A stretch of 64,000 bases of DNA from Micrococcales bacterium. Its GTDB lineage: Bacteria > Actinomycetota > Actinomycetes > Actinomycetales > Dermatophilaceae. The notes under the pieces are model-generated. The model was not told the DNA's origin. It saw nothing but the letters and a program-made list of their open reading frames with translations, and did no database searches. Location of the stretch: NCBI GenBank assembly GCA_021287075.1, contig JAJTBD010000009.1, forward strand, positions 1-64,000. The letters are read 5' to 3'. Positions within the stretch are counted from its first letter, which is position 1, and each line of letters starts with the position of its first letter. Shown here in pieces: positions 26,626-34,887 of this stretch. The position numbers and the translations under genes were made by a program.

Positions 26626-26733
26626 GGGTGTCTCCTGACAGTTGGGTGCCCTGCCGCCGTTGGCAGGGTGACAGGCACCCTGCCAGACAGATCGGACACC
26701 CGGGCCGATGGCCCGCCGCGAATCTGCGAACGG

Positions 26734-27849
26734 TCAGCGACGCCAGAGCAGGACGACCGCTCGGTCGTCGCTGTCGCCGGCACCGGCGGTGTCGACCAGC
26801 CGGGTCGGCAGTCCGCTGAAGCCGTCGCGGACGGCCCGCTCGGCGGTGCCGACCATGCGGTCGATGCCGTCGAGCAGGTCCTTGCCCCGGGACTCCACAA
26901 CGCCGTCGGTATAGAGCAGGAGCGCGTCTCCTCGCTCGAGGACGCCTGTGCAGCGCGGGAACTCGGCACCCTCGACGACGCCGAGGATGGGCCCCGACTC
27001 GGTGGCCGCAGGGAACCAGCGGCCGGAGCCGGCGTGGAAGCGCATGGGCGAGGGATGGCCGGCGGTGCCGAGGGTGTATCGCCCGGTGGCGGCGTCGACC
27101 ACGACGTGGGCGGCGGTGGCGAAGCTGTCGTCCCAGTCCTGTCGGGCGAGATAGCCGTTGGCGGCGGGCAGGAAGCGCTCGCTGTCGACGGCGCCGATCA
27201 GTCCCGAGAGGGCGCCCTGGAGCTGGAGGGCCCGCGCACCGGCGGTCATGCCCTTGCCGGAGACGTCGACCAGCACCAGATCGATGCGGTGCCCGCCATC
27301 GGTGGCCGCGGCCACCATGAAGTCACCCGAGAAGCCCTGCCCATAGGCGGGCCGCACCACGGCCTCCCCGGCCCAGCCCTCGGGCAGGTCGGGCAGGCGC
27401 CCGTCGACCCGCAGCTGGTCGCGCAGGTCGAGCAGCATGGTCTCGCCGCGGACGCCCTGCACCCCGACCCTGGAGCGCACCGACGCGACCCAGCCCATGA
27501 TCGCCATGGTGATCAGCAGGATCACCACGCCGCCGGTGAAGGCCGGCTTGGCGTCGTGGAGCGCGACCCAGAGCAGGGCATAGAGCACCACGAGATAGGA
27601 ATAGAGCACGCGCAGCCAGCGGATGGTCAGGAACAGGCCGCCGATTACCACGACCGGTTGGAAGATCGAGAACGGTGTGTGGGCCGGCTGGACCACCAGC
27701 AGCGCCGTCAGCGCGGAGGCGATCAGCACCAGGGCGACCATGATCCCCGACTGGGCGTGGGCCTCCCAGCGCCAGCGACGACGCACGGCGCGCTGCACGG
27801 CGATCGCTCGGCTGCGCCGGGCGAGGATGGTGTCTGGCAGGGACATCAC
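26734..27849 (-). CDS. Membrane-bound SpoIIE/PP2C-type serine phosphatase
   Basis: This 371-residue protein has an Arg-rich N-terminus, about four membrane segments (about 35-120) and a cytoplasmic PP2C-like phosphatase domain (about 150-371). Metal-binding Asp residues lie in GDFMVAA, LVLVDVSGKG and LLLYTDGVVESR; DDRAVVLLWRR ends the protein. Such phosphatases usually act on anti-sigma-factor antagonists in partner-switching control. No antagonist or kinase gene lies nearby. The start is GTG 27849 or ATG 27846; no clear ribosome site precedes either. Confidence 0.88.
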   Translation of the reverse strand: MMSLPDTILARRSRAIAVQRAVRRRWRWEAHAQSGIMVALVLIASALTALLVVQPAHTPFSIFQPVVVIGGLFLTIRWLRVLYSYLVVLYALLWVALHDAKPAFTGGVVILLITMAIMGWVASVRSRVGVQGVRGETMLLDLRDQLRVDGRLPDLPEGWAGEAVVRPAYGQGFSGDFMVAAATDGGHRIDLVLVDVSGKGMTAGARALQLQGALSGLIGAVDSERFLPAANGYLARQDWDDSFATAAHVVVDAATGRYTLGTAGHPSPMRFHAGSGRWFPAATESGPILGVVEGAEFPRCTGVLERGDALLLYTDGVVESRGKDLLDGIDRMVGTAERAVRDGFSGLPTRLVDTAGAGDSDDRAVVLLWRR

Positions 27850-27936
27850 GGATCCAGTTGTCCGAAGGGGGCTGCGGGGTGGTGCTGCCCCTCAGCCTAA
27901 CCCCGTCCCAGCCCCCTCACCTGCGGATTCGTGCTT

Positions 27937-28404
27937 TCAGGGCAGCGGCGGGATGGTGCCATCGCTTTCGTATGCCTCGACCATGGCGATCCGACGGCTG
28001 TGCCGCTCGACGCCGGAGAACGGCGTCTCGATGAAGGCCCGCACCATCGCCTGCGCCTCCTCGACGGTGTTCATCCGCCCGCCGATGGAGATGATCTGGG
28101 CGTTGTTGTGCTCCCGGGCGAGGCGCGCCAGCTCCTCGTTGTAGCAGAGCGCGGCCCGCACACCCTTGACCTTGTTGGCGGCCATCTGCTCGCCGTTGCC
28201 CGAGCCACCGAGCACGACGCCCAGGGACTCGGGGTCACCGGCCACGGCCTCGGCCGCCCGCAGGACGAAGACGGGGTAGTCGTCCTCTGCGTCATAGCCG
28301 TGGGGCCCGTGGTTGGTCACCTCGTGGCCCTCCTGCTCCAGGAAGGTGACCAGCTCGCCGAGCAGGTCGTATGCCGCGTGGTCGCCGCCGATGTGGATGC
28401 GCAT
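27937..28404 (-). CDS. rpiB: Ribose-5-phosphate isomerase B
   Basis: This 155-residue RpiB/LacA-family enzyme interconverts ribose-5-phosphate and ribulose-5-phosphate in the pentose phosphate pathway. Motifs are GGDHAAYDLL at the N-terminus, GGSGNGEQMAANKV and EHNNAQIISIGGR. It uses the Glu-type active site (GNGEQ) seen in mycobacterial RpiB in place of the Cys of E. coli RpiB. ATG 28404 follows GGAGAG. The upstream DsbA-like gene ends 35 bases before, so they may be cotranscribed. Confidence 0.93.
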   Translation of the reverse strand: MRIHIGGDHAAYDLLGELVTFLEQEGHEVTNHGPHGYDAEDDYPVFVLRAAEAVAGDPESLGVVLGGSGNGEQMAANKVKGVRAALCYNEELARLAREHNNAQIISIGGRMNTVEEAQAMVRAFIETPFSGVERHSRRIAMVEAYESDGTIPPLP

Positions 28405-28438
28405 GTCGTGTGTCTCTCCAGGGTGAGGGTGGTGATGG

Positions 28439-29053
28439 TCAGTCGAAGATCGGGTCGACGTCGCGGCTGCGCTTGAGCTCGAAGAAGCCGTCGTAGCCGG
28501 AGAGCAGCAGGGCGCCGTCCCACAGCCGCAGCGCGTCCTCGCCCTTGGGCGCGGGGCTGACCACGGGGCCGAAGAACGCGCGACCGTTGACCGCGATCAC
28601 CGGCACGCCCACGTCGTCGCCCACGAGGTCCAGGGCCCGCTGCGTGGAGGCCCGCATGGCCTCGTCGTGGGCGTCGGTCTCGGCAGCGGCGGCGAGCTCG
28701 GCGGGCAGGCCCACCTCGGCGAGCGCCTCGCGGATCACCTCGGGGAAGTCCTTGTTGCCACCCGGGTGGATGCGGGTGCCCAGGGCGTCATAGAGCGGCT
28801 TGACCACCTCCTGCCCGTGGGCGGCCAGCGCGGCGGTCACGACCCGTGCGGGGCCCCAGCCACGGTCCATCAGGTCGCGATAGGAGTCGGGCAGGTCCCG
28901 GCCCTCGTTGAGCACGGACAGGCTCAGGACATGCCAGGTCACGTCGACGGGACGGTGCTGCTCGACCTCTCCCATCCAGCGGGAGGTCATCCAGGCCCAT
29001 GGGCAAAGGGGGTCGAACCAGAAGTCGACGGGGGTGCGGGTGGTCTCGGTCAC
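28439..29053 (-). CDS. DsbA-family, mycothiol-dependent nitroreductase-like protein (Rv2466c type)
   Basis: This 204-residue thioredoxin-fold protein begins VDFWFDPLCPWAWMTSRW, close to Mycobacterium tuberculosis Rv2466c, and shares NEGRDLPDSYR-type and GTRIHPGGNKDF-type blocks and a C-terminal FFELKRSR. The family works in the cytoplasm with mycothiol. The active-site motif here reads C17-P-W-A20; the family member I recall has CPWC, so the resolving Cys is missing and the enzyme would use a single thiol. GTG 29053 is the start. It is followed by rpiB at 35 bases. Confidence 0.88.
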   Translation of the reverse strand: MTETTRTPVDFWFDPLCPWAWMTSRWMGEVEQHRPVDVTWHVLSLSVLNEGRDLPDSYRDLMDRGWGPARVVTAALAAHGQEVVKPLYDALGTRIHPGGNKDFPEVIREALAEVGLPAELAAAAETDAHDEAMRASTQRALDLVGDDVGVPVIAVNGRAFFGPVVSPAPKGEDALRLWDGALLLSGYDGFFELKRSRDVDPIFD

Positions 29054-29198
29054 TCCCCCATCCTGCCATCGAGGCGCTCCGACAGCAGCGGGTCGGACGC
29101 CCTGGGCCTGCCGGCTTGGTCCGTTACGTAGGATTGGCCGCGCAGCACCCTGCCCATCTGCCCATCAGCACACCACCACCCTCGATCAGGAGACCTCT

Positions 29199-31745
29199 GT
29201 GCCTGGCACCAATCTCACCCGCGAGGAAGCCGCCGAGCGTGCGGCCCTGCTGTCCGTCGACAGCTATGACATCCACCTCGACCTGACCACGTCGGAGCAG
29301 ACCTTCCGCACGCAGGCCACGGTGCGCTTCTCCTGCACGACCCCGGGCTCGTCCAGCTTCATCGACTTCGTCGGTGACTCCGTCCAGTCGCTGGTGCTCA
29401 ACGGCCGCGAGCTCGACCCGGGCGCCCAGTTCGTCGACAGCCGCATCAGCCTGCCCGACCTGGCGGCCGACAACGAGCTGGTGATCGACGCGACCGGCAC
29501 CTACATGAACACCGGCGAGGGGCTGCACCGCTTCGTCGACCCGGTCGACGGCGAGGTCTACCTCTATACCCAGTTCGAGGTCCCGGACAGCCGGCGGATG
29601 TACCCCGTCTTCGAGCAGCCCGACCTCAAGGCGACCTTCGCCTTCACGGTGACGGCCCCGGACCACTGGCAGCTGATCTCCAACTCCCCCACCCCGGAGC
29701 CCTCGCCGGCCGGCGAGCGCACCGCCACGTGGGCCTTCGCGCCGACCAAGCGGATCTCTTCCTACATCACCGCCCTGATCGCCGGCCCCTATGACGTCGT
29801 GCGCGACGAGGTGGCCACCCGCGAGGGGACGGTGCCGCTGGGTGTCTTCTGCCGCAAGTCGCTGACGCAGTACCTCGACGCCGACAACATCATCGACTGC
29901 ACCAAGCGCGGGTTCGCCTTCTTCGAGGAGGAGTTCGACCAGCCCTACCCGTTCGAGAAGTACGACCAGGTTTTCACGCCCGAATACAACATGGGCGCGA
30001 TGGAGAACGCCGGCGCGGTGACCATCACCGAGGTCTACGTCTTCCGCGCCAAGGTCCCCGAGGCCCTCGTGGAGCGCCGGGCGCTGACGATCCTGCACGA
30101 GCTGGCGCACATGTGGTTCGGCGACCTCGTGACGATGAAGTGGTGGAACGACCTCTGGCTCAACGAGTCCTTCGCCGAGTGGGCCTCGACGACCTGCCAG
30201 GCCGAGGCCACCCAGTGGACCAGCGCGTGGACGACCTTCGGCACCGCCGAGAAGTCCTGGGCCTACCGCCAGGACCAGCTCTCCTCGACCCACCCGATCG
30301 TCGCCCCGATCCGTGACCTGCACGACGTCGAGGTCAACTTCGACGGCATCACCTACGCCAAGGGCGCCTCGGTCCTCAAGCAGCTGGTGGCCTTCGTCGG
30401 CCGCGAGCCCTTCCGCGAGGGCCTGCGCGCCTACTTCCGCGCCCACGCCTGGGGCAACACCACCCTCGACGACCTGCTCAGCGAGCTGGAGCGCACCTCC
30501 GGGCGCGACCTGCGGGCCTGGTCGGCCAAGTGGCTCGAGACCGCCGGCGTCAACACGCTCCGCCCGGTCATCGAGACCGACGACCGCGGCCGGATCACCT
30601 CGGCCGTGATCGAGCAGACCCACGCCGAGGGCTTCGCGACCCTGCGGCCGCACCGTCTGGCCGTGGGTCTGTATGCCGTCGAGGGGAGTGCCCTGACCCG
30701 CACCGACCGCATCGAGCTCGACGTCGACGGTGAGCGCACGCAGATCCCCGAGCTCGTCGGCCGCGAGCGCCCCGACCTCCTCCTGGTCAACGACGACGAC
30801 CTCGCCTATGCCAAGATCCGGCTCGACGACGTCTCGCTCGCGACGGCCCTGGCCCACCCGCGCGGCTTCACCGATTCCCTCCCCCGCTCCCTGGTCCTCG
30901 GCGCGGCGTGGGACATGACCCGCGATGCCGAGATGCCCGCGCGAGACTTCGTCCGCCTCGTCCTCGACAGCCTTCCGGGCGAGACCGACTCCACCCTGCT
31001 GCGCACCCTGCTGGCCCAGCTCCAGACCGCGACCCTGATGTATGCCGCGCCGAGCCGTCGCGAGGAGGCCCGCACCGCCACCCTCACCGCCCTGCGCGAG
31101 CTCGCGGCCGACGCCGCTCCCGGCAGTGACGCGCAACTGCAGCTGGTCGGGGCCTATGCCGCCCTGCTCGCCCCCGGCGACGACGCGGCATACGTGCGCG
31201 GTCTGCTCGACGGCAGCGAGCGCCTCGACGGGCTGGCGATCGACACCGAGATGCGCTGGACGCTGCTCACCGCGCTGGCGGCGGCGGGCGCCGCCGGCGA
31301 GGAGGAGATCGAGGCCGAGCGCCAGTCGGACAACACCGCGACCGGCCGCGAGCGCGCCGCCCGGGCCCGCGCGTCGATGCCGACGGCGCAGGCCAAGGAG
31401 GCCGCGTGGCGTGGCGCGGTGGTGGAGGCCGACAAGCCCAACTCGGTCATCGACGCCCTCGGTCTGGGCTTCGGCCGCCCCGGCGACCTGTCCCTCCTGA
31501 CGCCCTATGTGCAGCGCTACCACGACGCCCTGCTGGACGTCGCCGGCTCGCGCACGCACGCGATCGTCGAGAGCATCGTCCAGGGCTTCTATCCGATGGC
31601 CCTGGCCAGCGCCGAGCTGCGGGACGCCAGCCAGGCCTGGCTGGACGCCCACGAGGACGCCCCCGCGTCGCTGCGCCGCCTCGTCTCGGAGAACCGCGAC
31701 GCCGTCACCCGTGCGCTCGGGGCACAGGAGCGCGACGCGACGTGA
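29199..31745 (+). CDS. pepN: Aminopeptidase N (M1 family)
   Basis: This 848-residue zinc aminopeptidase removes N-terminal residues from peptides in the cytoplasm. GAMENAG is at about 266-272, the zinc site HELAH at about 300-304, and the third ligand Glu in NESFAEW at about 323. The N-terminal beta domain and the long helical C-terminal ERAP1-like domain are present. GTG 29199 follows AGGAG. Its stop overlaps the start of mscS as GTGA, so it begins a coupled five-gene run. No signal peptide is present. Confidence 0.96.
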   Translation: MPGTNLTREEAAERAALLSVDSYDIHLDLTTSEQTFRTQATVRFSCTTPGSSSFIDFVGDSVQSLVLNGRELDPGAQFVDSRISLPDLAADNELVIDATGTYMNTGEGLHRFVDPVDGEVYLYTQFEVPDSRRMYPVFEQPDLKATFAFTVTAPDHWQLISNSPTPEPSPAGERTATWAFAPTKRISSYITALIAGPYDVVRDEVATREGTVPLGVFCRKSLTQYLDADNIIDCTKRGFAFFEEEFDQPYPFEKYDQVFTPEYNMGAMENAGAVTITEVYVFRAKVPEALVERRALTILHELAHMWFGDLVTMKWWNDLWLNESFAEWASTTCQAEATQWTSAWTTFGTAEKSWAYRQDQLSSTHPIVAPIRDLHDVEVNFDGITYAKGASVLKQLVAFVGREPFREGLRAYFRAHAWGNTTLDDLLSELERTSGRDLRAWSAKWLETAGVNTLRPVIETDDRGRITSAVIEQTHAEGFATLRPHRLAVGLYAVEGSALTRTDRIELDVDGERTQIPELVGRERPDLLLVNDDDLAYAKIRLDDVSLATALAHPRGFTDSLPRSLVLGAAWDMTRDAEMPARDFVRLVLDSLPGETDSTLLRTLLAQLQTATLMYAAPSRREEARTATLTALRELAADAAPGSDAQLQLVGAYAALLAPGDDAAYVRGLLDGSERLDGLAIDTEMRWTLLTALAAAGAAGEEEIEAERQSDNTATGRERAARARASMPTAQAKEAAWRGAVVEADKPNSVIDALGLGFGRPGDLSLLTPYVQRYHDALLDVAGSRTHAIVESIVQGFYPMALASAELRDASQAWLDAHEDAPASLRRLVSENRDAVTRALGAQERDAT

Positions 31746-32677
31746 CCCTCGCCGCCCCTGCCACCGACCTGGCCGAGTCCCTCTGGGACTGGGCCAGGGA
31801 CCAGGGGCTGCTCATCCTGGTGGTGATCGTCGGCGCAGTGGTGGTGCGCTGGCTGCTGCAGCGCGTCATCGCCCGCATCGTCGACACCGCGCTGCAGCGC
31901 TCCGCCGAGCGGCTGCGGTCTGCGGGCACGGCCGGCCGGGTGATCGCCTCCGCCACAGGACTGGCCCACGAGCGGCATGTCCAGCGCACCCGCACGATGG
32001 GCTCGCTGCTGCGCAGCACCGTGTCGGTGGTGGTCGGCCTGGTCGCGGTGCTGACCGTCATGGCCATCCTGCGGATCCCACTGGGCCCGTTGCTGGCGTC
32101 GGCGGGCGTGGGTGGCGTGGCCCTCGGCTTCGGCGCCCAGAGCCTGGTCAAGGACTTCCTCAGTGGTGTCTTCATGATCCTCGAGGACCAGTACGGCGTC
32201 GGGGACATCATCAACACCGGCCTCGAGACCCCCACCGGCCAGGTCACCGGGACCGTCGAGGAGGTCGGCCTGCGCGTCACGCGCCTGCGCGATGCCGCCG
32301 GCACCACCTGGTATGTGCGCAACGGTGAGATCGTGCGCATCGGCAACCTCAGCCAGGGCACCGTCGTGACGCTGGTCGACCTCTCGGTCGCGCCGCGCGA
32401 GGACCTCGACCACGCCGAGGAGGTCATCGCCGCCTCGCTGCGCGGGATGGCGGCCGACGGCGACTGGGCGGGGGCACTGGGCGAGGAGCCAGGTGTGCTC
32501 GGTGTGGAGGCGATCACCGCGACCGCGGCCACGATCCGCGTCCGCGCCGTCTGCGCGCCGGGCCAGGACTTCGCCGTGCAGCGGGAGATCCGGCGCCGCG
32601 CCCACCAGGCGCTCGTCGCGGCCGGGGTCGAGGGGCCGCTTCTCCAGGGCCTGCCCCGCGGCGGGGGTGTCTCATGA
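31742..32677 (+). CDS. MscS family mechanosensitive ion channel
   Basis: This 311-residue protein has three membrane segments (about 22-42, 92-118 and 122-142). The pore helix region GGVALGFGAQSLVKDFLSG is typical of MscS, followed by the cytoplasmic beta and alpha/beta domains (GDIINTG...GTVEEVGLRVTRLRD). These channels open under membrane tension to release solutes during hypo-osmotic shock. The GTG start overlaps the pepN stop, and the stop overlaps the next ATG (ATGA), so it is coupled on both sides. Confidence 0.93.
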   Translation: MTLAAPATDLAESLWDWARDQGLLILVVIVGAVVVRWLLQRVIARIVDTALQRSAERLRSAGTAGRVIASATGLAHERHVQRTRTMGSLLRSTVSVVVGLVAVLTVMAILRIPLGPLLASAGVGGVALGFGAQSLVKDFLSGVFMILEDQYGVGDIINTGLETPTGQVTGTVEEVGLRVTRLRDAAGTTWYVRNGEIVRIGNLSQGTVVTLVDLSVAPREDLDHAEEVIAASLRGMAADGDWAGALGEEPGVLGVEAITATAATIRVRAVCAPGQDFAVQREIRRRAHQALVAAGVEGPLLQGLPRGGGVS

Positions 32678-33255
32678 GCCTCTTGGGCCCCAAGGCAACC
32701 AAATCCGGACGTCACCGCGTGATGAACAGTGACGCCGATCGCGACGTCACGATGGAGTTCACGGAATTCGTGGATGAGCACCGCCGTTCGCTGTACCACA
32801 CGGCATACCTGCTCACGCACGATCCGCACCATGCCGAGGACCTGCTGCAGACGGCCCTCACCGAGGTGTGGCGCCGGTGGACCACCATCGATGGCGAGCC
32901 GGTCGCGTACTGCCGCAAGGCACTGCTAAACAACTACATCTCGAGCCGGCGACGCCGGTGGTGGGGAGAGACCGCCACCGACCCGCACGACCCGCCACCC
33001 GTCGTGGTGGCCGACCACCAGCCCGACGTGGCGCTGCGCGAGGATCTGCGCCGCATGGTCGAGCAGCTGCCCCCGCGACAGCGGGCGGTGATCGTGCTCC
33101 GGTTCGGACAGGACTTCACCGAGGCCCAGACGGCCGAGGTGCTCGGCGTCAGCGTCGGCACGGTCAAGTCCCAGGCAGCGAAGGCCCTCGCGACCCTGCG
33201 GGGACGCGACGACGTCAAGGAACTCAACACGACACTGAAGGAGGGGACGGCATGA
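32674..33255 (+). CDS. ECF RNA polymerase sigma factor (SigE family of actinomycetes)
   Basis: This sigma-70-type protein has region 2 (YHTAYLLTHDPHHAEDLLQTAL... with RRRRWW) and region 4 (LPPRQRAVIVLRFGQDFTEAQTAEVLGVSVGTVKSQAAKALATLR), matching the SigE-like ECF group. The frame opens at ATG 32674, overlapping the mscS stop (193 residues); later in-frame ATGs at 32722 and 32752 are also possible, the last giving MEFTEFVDEH, a typical start. Its stop overlaps the next gene as ATGA. The next product, a membrane protein, is placed like an anti-sigma factor. Confidence 0.92.
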   Translation: MSLLGPKATKSGRHRVMNSDADRDVTMEFTEFVDEHRRSLYHTAYLLTHDPHHAEDLLQTALTEVWRRWTTIDGEPVAYCRKALLNNYISSRRRRWWGETATDPHDPPPVVVADHQPDVALREDLRRMVEQLPPRQRAVIVLRFGQDFTEAQTAEVLGVSVGTVKSQAAKALATLRGRDDVKELNTTLKEGTA

Positions 33256-34394
33256 GCAGCGATGACCAGCTGCTGGAGGCACTGCGCGCGCAGATGCAGG
33301 CGGAGCGCACGCAGGCCGATTCCTCCCTCCCCCCCACCGACAAGCTCGTCGCCGGAGCCACTGCCGCGGGGGCCACCGCCCTCGGGGTGGGAGCGCTGCT
33401 GCGCGGGCAGGTGGTCCAGAAGGTCGCGATCGTCGTGGCCGCGACCTCCATCGTCGGCGCCGCGGGGTATGCCGTGCACGAGGCCACCCAGGGACAGCAG
33501 GGACCCACACCCGTTGCTGTCAGCACCTCGCGCACCTCCCACGCGCCGGGTACCGGCTCCCCTCTGACCTCGCAGCCCACCCCCAGCTCCAGCATGCCGG
33601 CGAGCCCGACGCGCAGCACTGCCGCGTCGACCGCCCCGTGGCGCTCTCGGCCGCAGCCGACCGCGCGCCCCACCATGCGGACCTCGACCAGTCCGCTGCG
33701 CACTGCCACCGGCCGCCCCGTGTCCCCCGTCGTGCCTGCGCAGCCGACCACCGCGACGACCCCTCTCACCCCGTCGAGCACAGCCACCTCGCGGGCGCCC
33801 TCAGGCTCGGCGGGTCCGGGCTCGCCGGCGGCCCCCACCCCGCCCGCCGCATCGAGGCCCCCGGCGACCGCGCAGCCGACGACATCCACCTCGACGTCCA
33901 CGTCGTCCACCCCCGCCACCCGGCCACCTGCGACCTCCACCAGCTCGCCGCCGCTGCCCTCGACCACCGCTCCCCCGACTGTGGCCCCGATGAGCATCGA
34001 CATCATCGGCGACAACGTGACGTCCTCCGCCACGGTGCCCCTGGGGATCCAGGTCCAGGGCGGCAAATTCGGTCACAACTACCTCCTGATCTGCGTCATC
34101 GAGTATGCCCGCCCCGGGGACGCCGGCCCGACGAGACGAGCCGGCACCTACTCCGGTCCCCTCCCCGCGGGCACCCTGGACCCCAAGCTCACCGATGGGT
34201 GGTGCACCTTCCCGGATGACGCCGTCAAGGTGGTGGCCGCGGTGGACCTGTTCGCCACCAAAGGCACCGCACGACCCACCCTTGTCGCCAGCGCCCACGA
34301 GACGGTCCGGGACCTCACCGCCGCCTTGCCGTCCCCGAGCACAGCGACCAGCGCGACCCTGCCCGCGGCGACAACCACCTCACCGGCACACTGA
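33252..34394 (+). CDS. Membrane protein with Pro/Thr/Ser-rich linker, possible anti-sigma partner
   Basis: The 380-residue protein has a short cytoplasmic N-terminus, one membrane segment (about 54-78; a weaker hydrophobic stretch precedes it), a roughly 170-residue linker of Pro, Thr, Ser and Ala, and a C-terminal domain of about 120 residues with two Cys (LLICVIE, GWCTFPD). Translational coupling to the ECF sigma gene suggests a sensor or anti-sigma role, but no ZAS zinc motif (HxxxCxxC) is seen in the N-terminus. The linker would span the cell wall. Function is inferred only from context. Confidence 0.78.
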   Translation: MSSDDQLLEALRAQMQAERTQADSSLPPTDKLVAGATAAGATALGVGALLRGQVVQKVAIVVAATSIVGAAGYAVHEATQGQQGPTPVAVSTSRTSHAPGTGSPLTSQPTPSSSMPASPTRSTAASTAPWRSRPQPTARPTMRTSTSPLRTATGRPVSPVVPAQPTTATTPLTPSSTATSRAPSGSAGPGSPAAPTPPAASRPPATAQPTTSTSTSTSSTPATRPPATSTSSPPLPSTTAPPTVAPMSIDIIGDNVTSSATVPLGIQVQGGKFGHNYLLICVIEYARPGDAGPTRRAGTYSGPLPAGTLDPKLTDGWCTFPDDAVKVVAAVDLFATKGTARPTLVASAHETVRDLTAALPSPSTATSATLPAATTTSPAH

Positions 34395-34398
34395 GGCC

Positions 34399-34809
34399 GT
34401 GACCGAGCCGACGACACCACAGCCCCCGCAGCAGTCCTTCTACGACGCCGTCGGCGGGCCCCCCACCTTCGAGCGACTCGTGCACGAGTTCTATCGGAGA
34501 GTGGCCGCCGACCCAGAGCTGCGCGCGATGTACCCCGAGCAGGACCTCGGCCCGGCCGAGCGTCGGCTGCGGATGTTCCTCGAGCAGTACTGGGGCGGGC
34601 CAAAGGCCTATTCGCAGGAACGGGGGCACCCACGCCTACGGATGCGCCACGTCGATTTCGCCGTTACCCCCACGATGCGCGACCACTGGCTGACCCACAT
34701 GTATGCCGCCGTCGACACGCTCGACCTGGACCCGAGCCATGACCTGGTGCTGCGCGACTACCTCGAGCGCGCGGCATACATGCTCGTCAACGCACCCGAG
34801 AACGACTAG
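34399..34809 (+). CDS. glbO: Group II truncated hemoglobin (trHbO)
   Basis: This 136-residue 2-over-2 globin has FYDAVGGPPTFERLVHEFYRRV in helices A/B, the proximal His in RLRMRHVDFAV, and the group II Trp in DHWLTHM. Family members bind oxygen, carbon monoxide and NO and are linked to oxidative and nitrosative stress. GTG 34399 lies four bases after the stop of the linker protein and follows TGAGG, so it ends the pepN-mscS-sigma run. A nitrate respiration island lies 20 kb away, but no direct link is visible. Confidence 0.93.
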   Translation: MTEPTTPQPPQQSFYDAVGGPPTFERLVHEFYRRVAADPELRAMYPEQDLGPAERRLRMFLEQYWGGPKAYSQERGHPRLRMRHVDFAVTPTMRDHWLTHMYAAVDTLDLDPSHDLVLRDYLERAAYMLVNAPEND

Positions 34810-34887
34810 GCGCGCCGTCCGCTCTCGCCCCGGACCGTCCGGCGCGGGATTTCACACGAGGGCGCCCGCGGGGCGAGGATGGGAAGC

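Noticed and set aside
24907..27900. A 997-codon plus-strand frame across trmB, the subtilase and the phosphatase
   Set aside because: All three minus-strand genes have catalytic motifs and ribosome sites; the long frame has none and is low in sequence variety.
33590..33990. The Pro/Thr/Ser-rich stretch as a tandem DNA repeat
   Set aside because: The bases do not repeat with a fixed period; only the amino-acid composition is simple, as expected for a wall-spanning linker.
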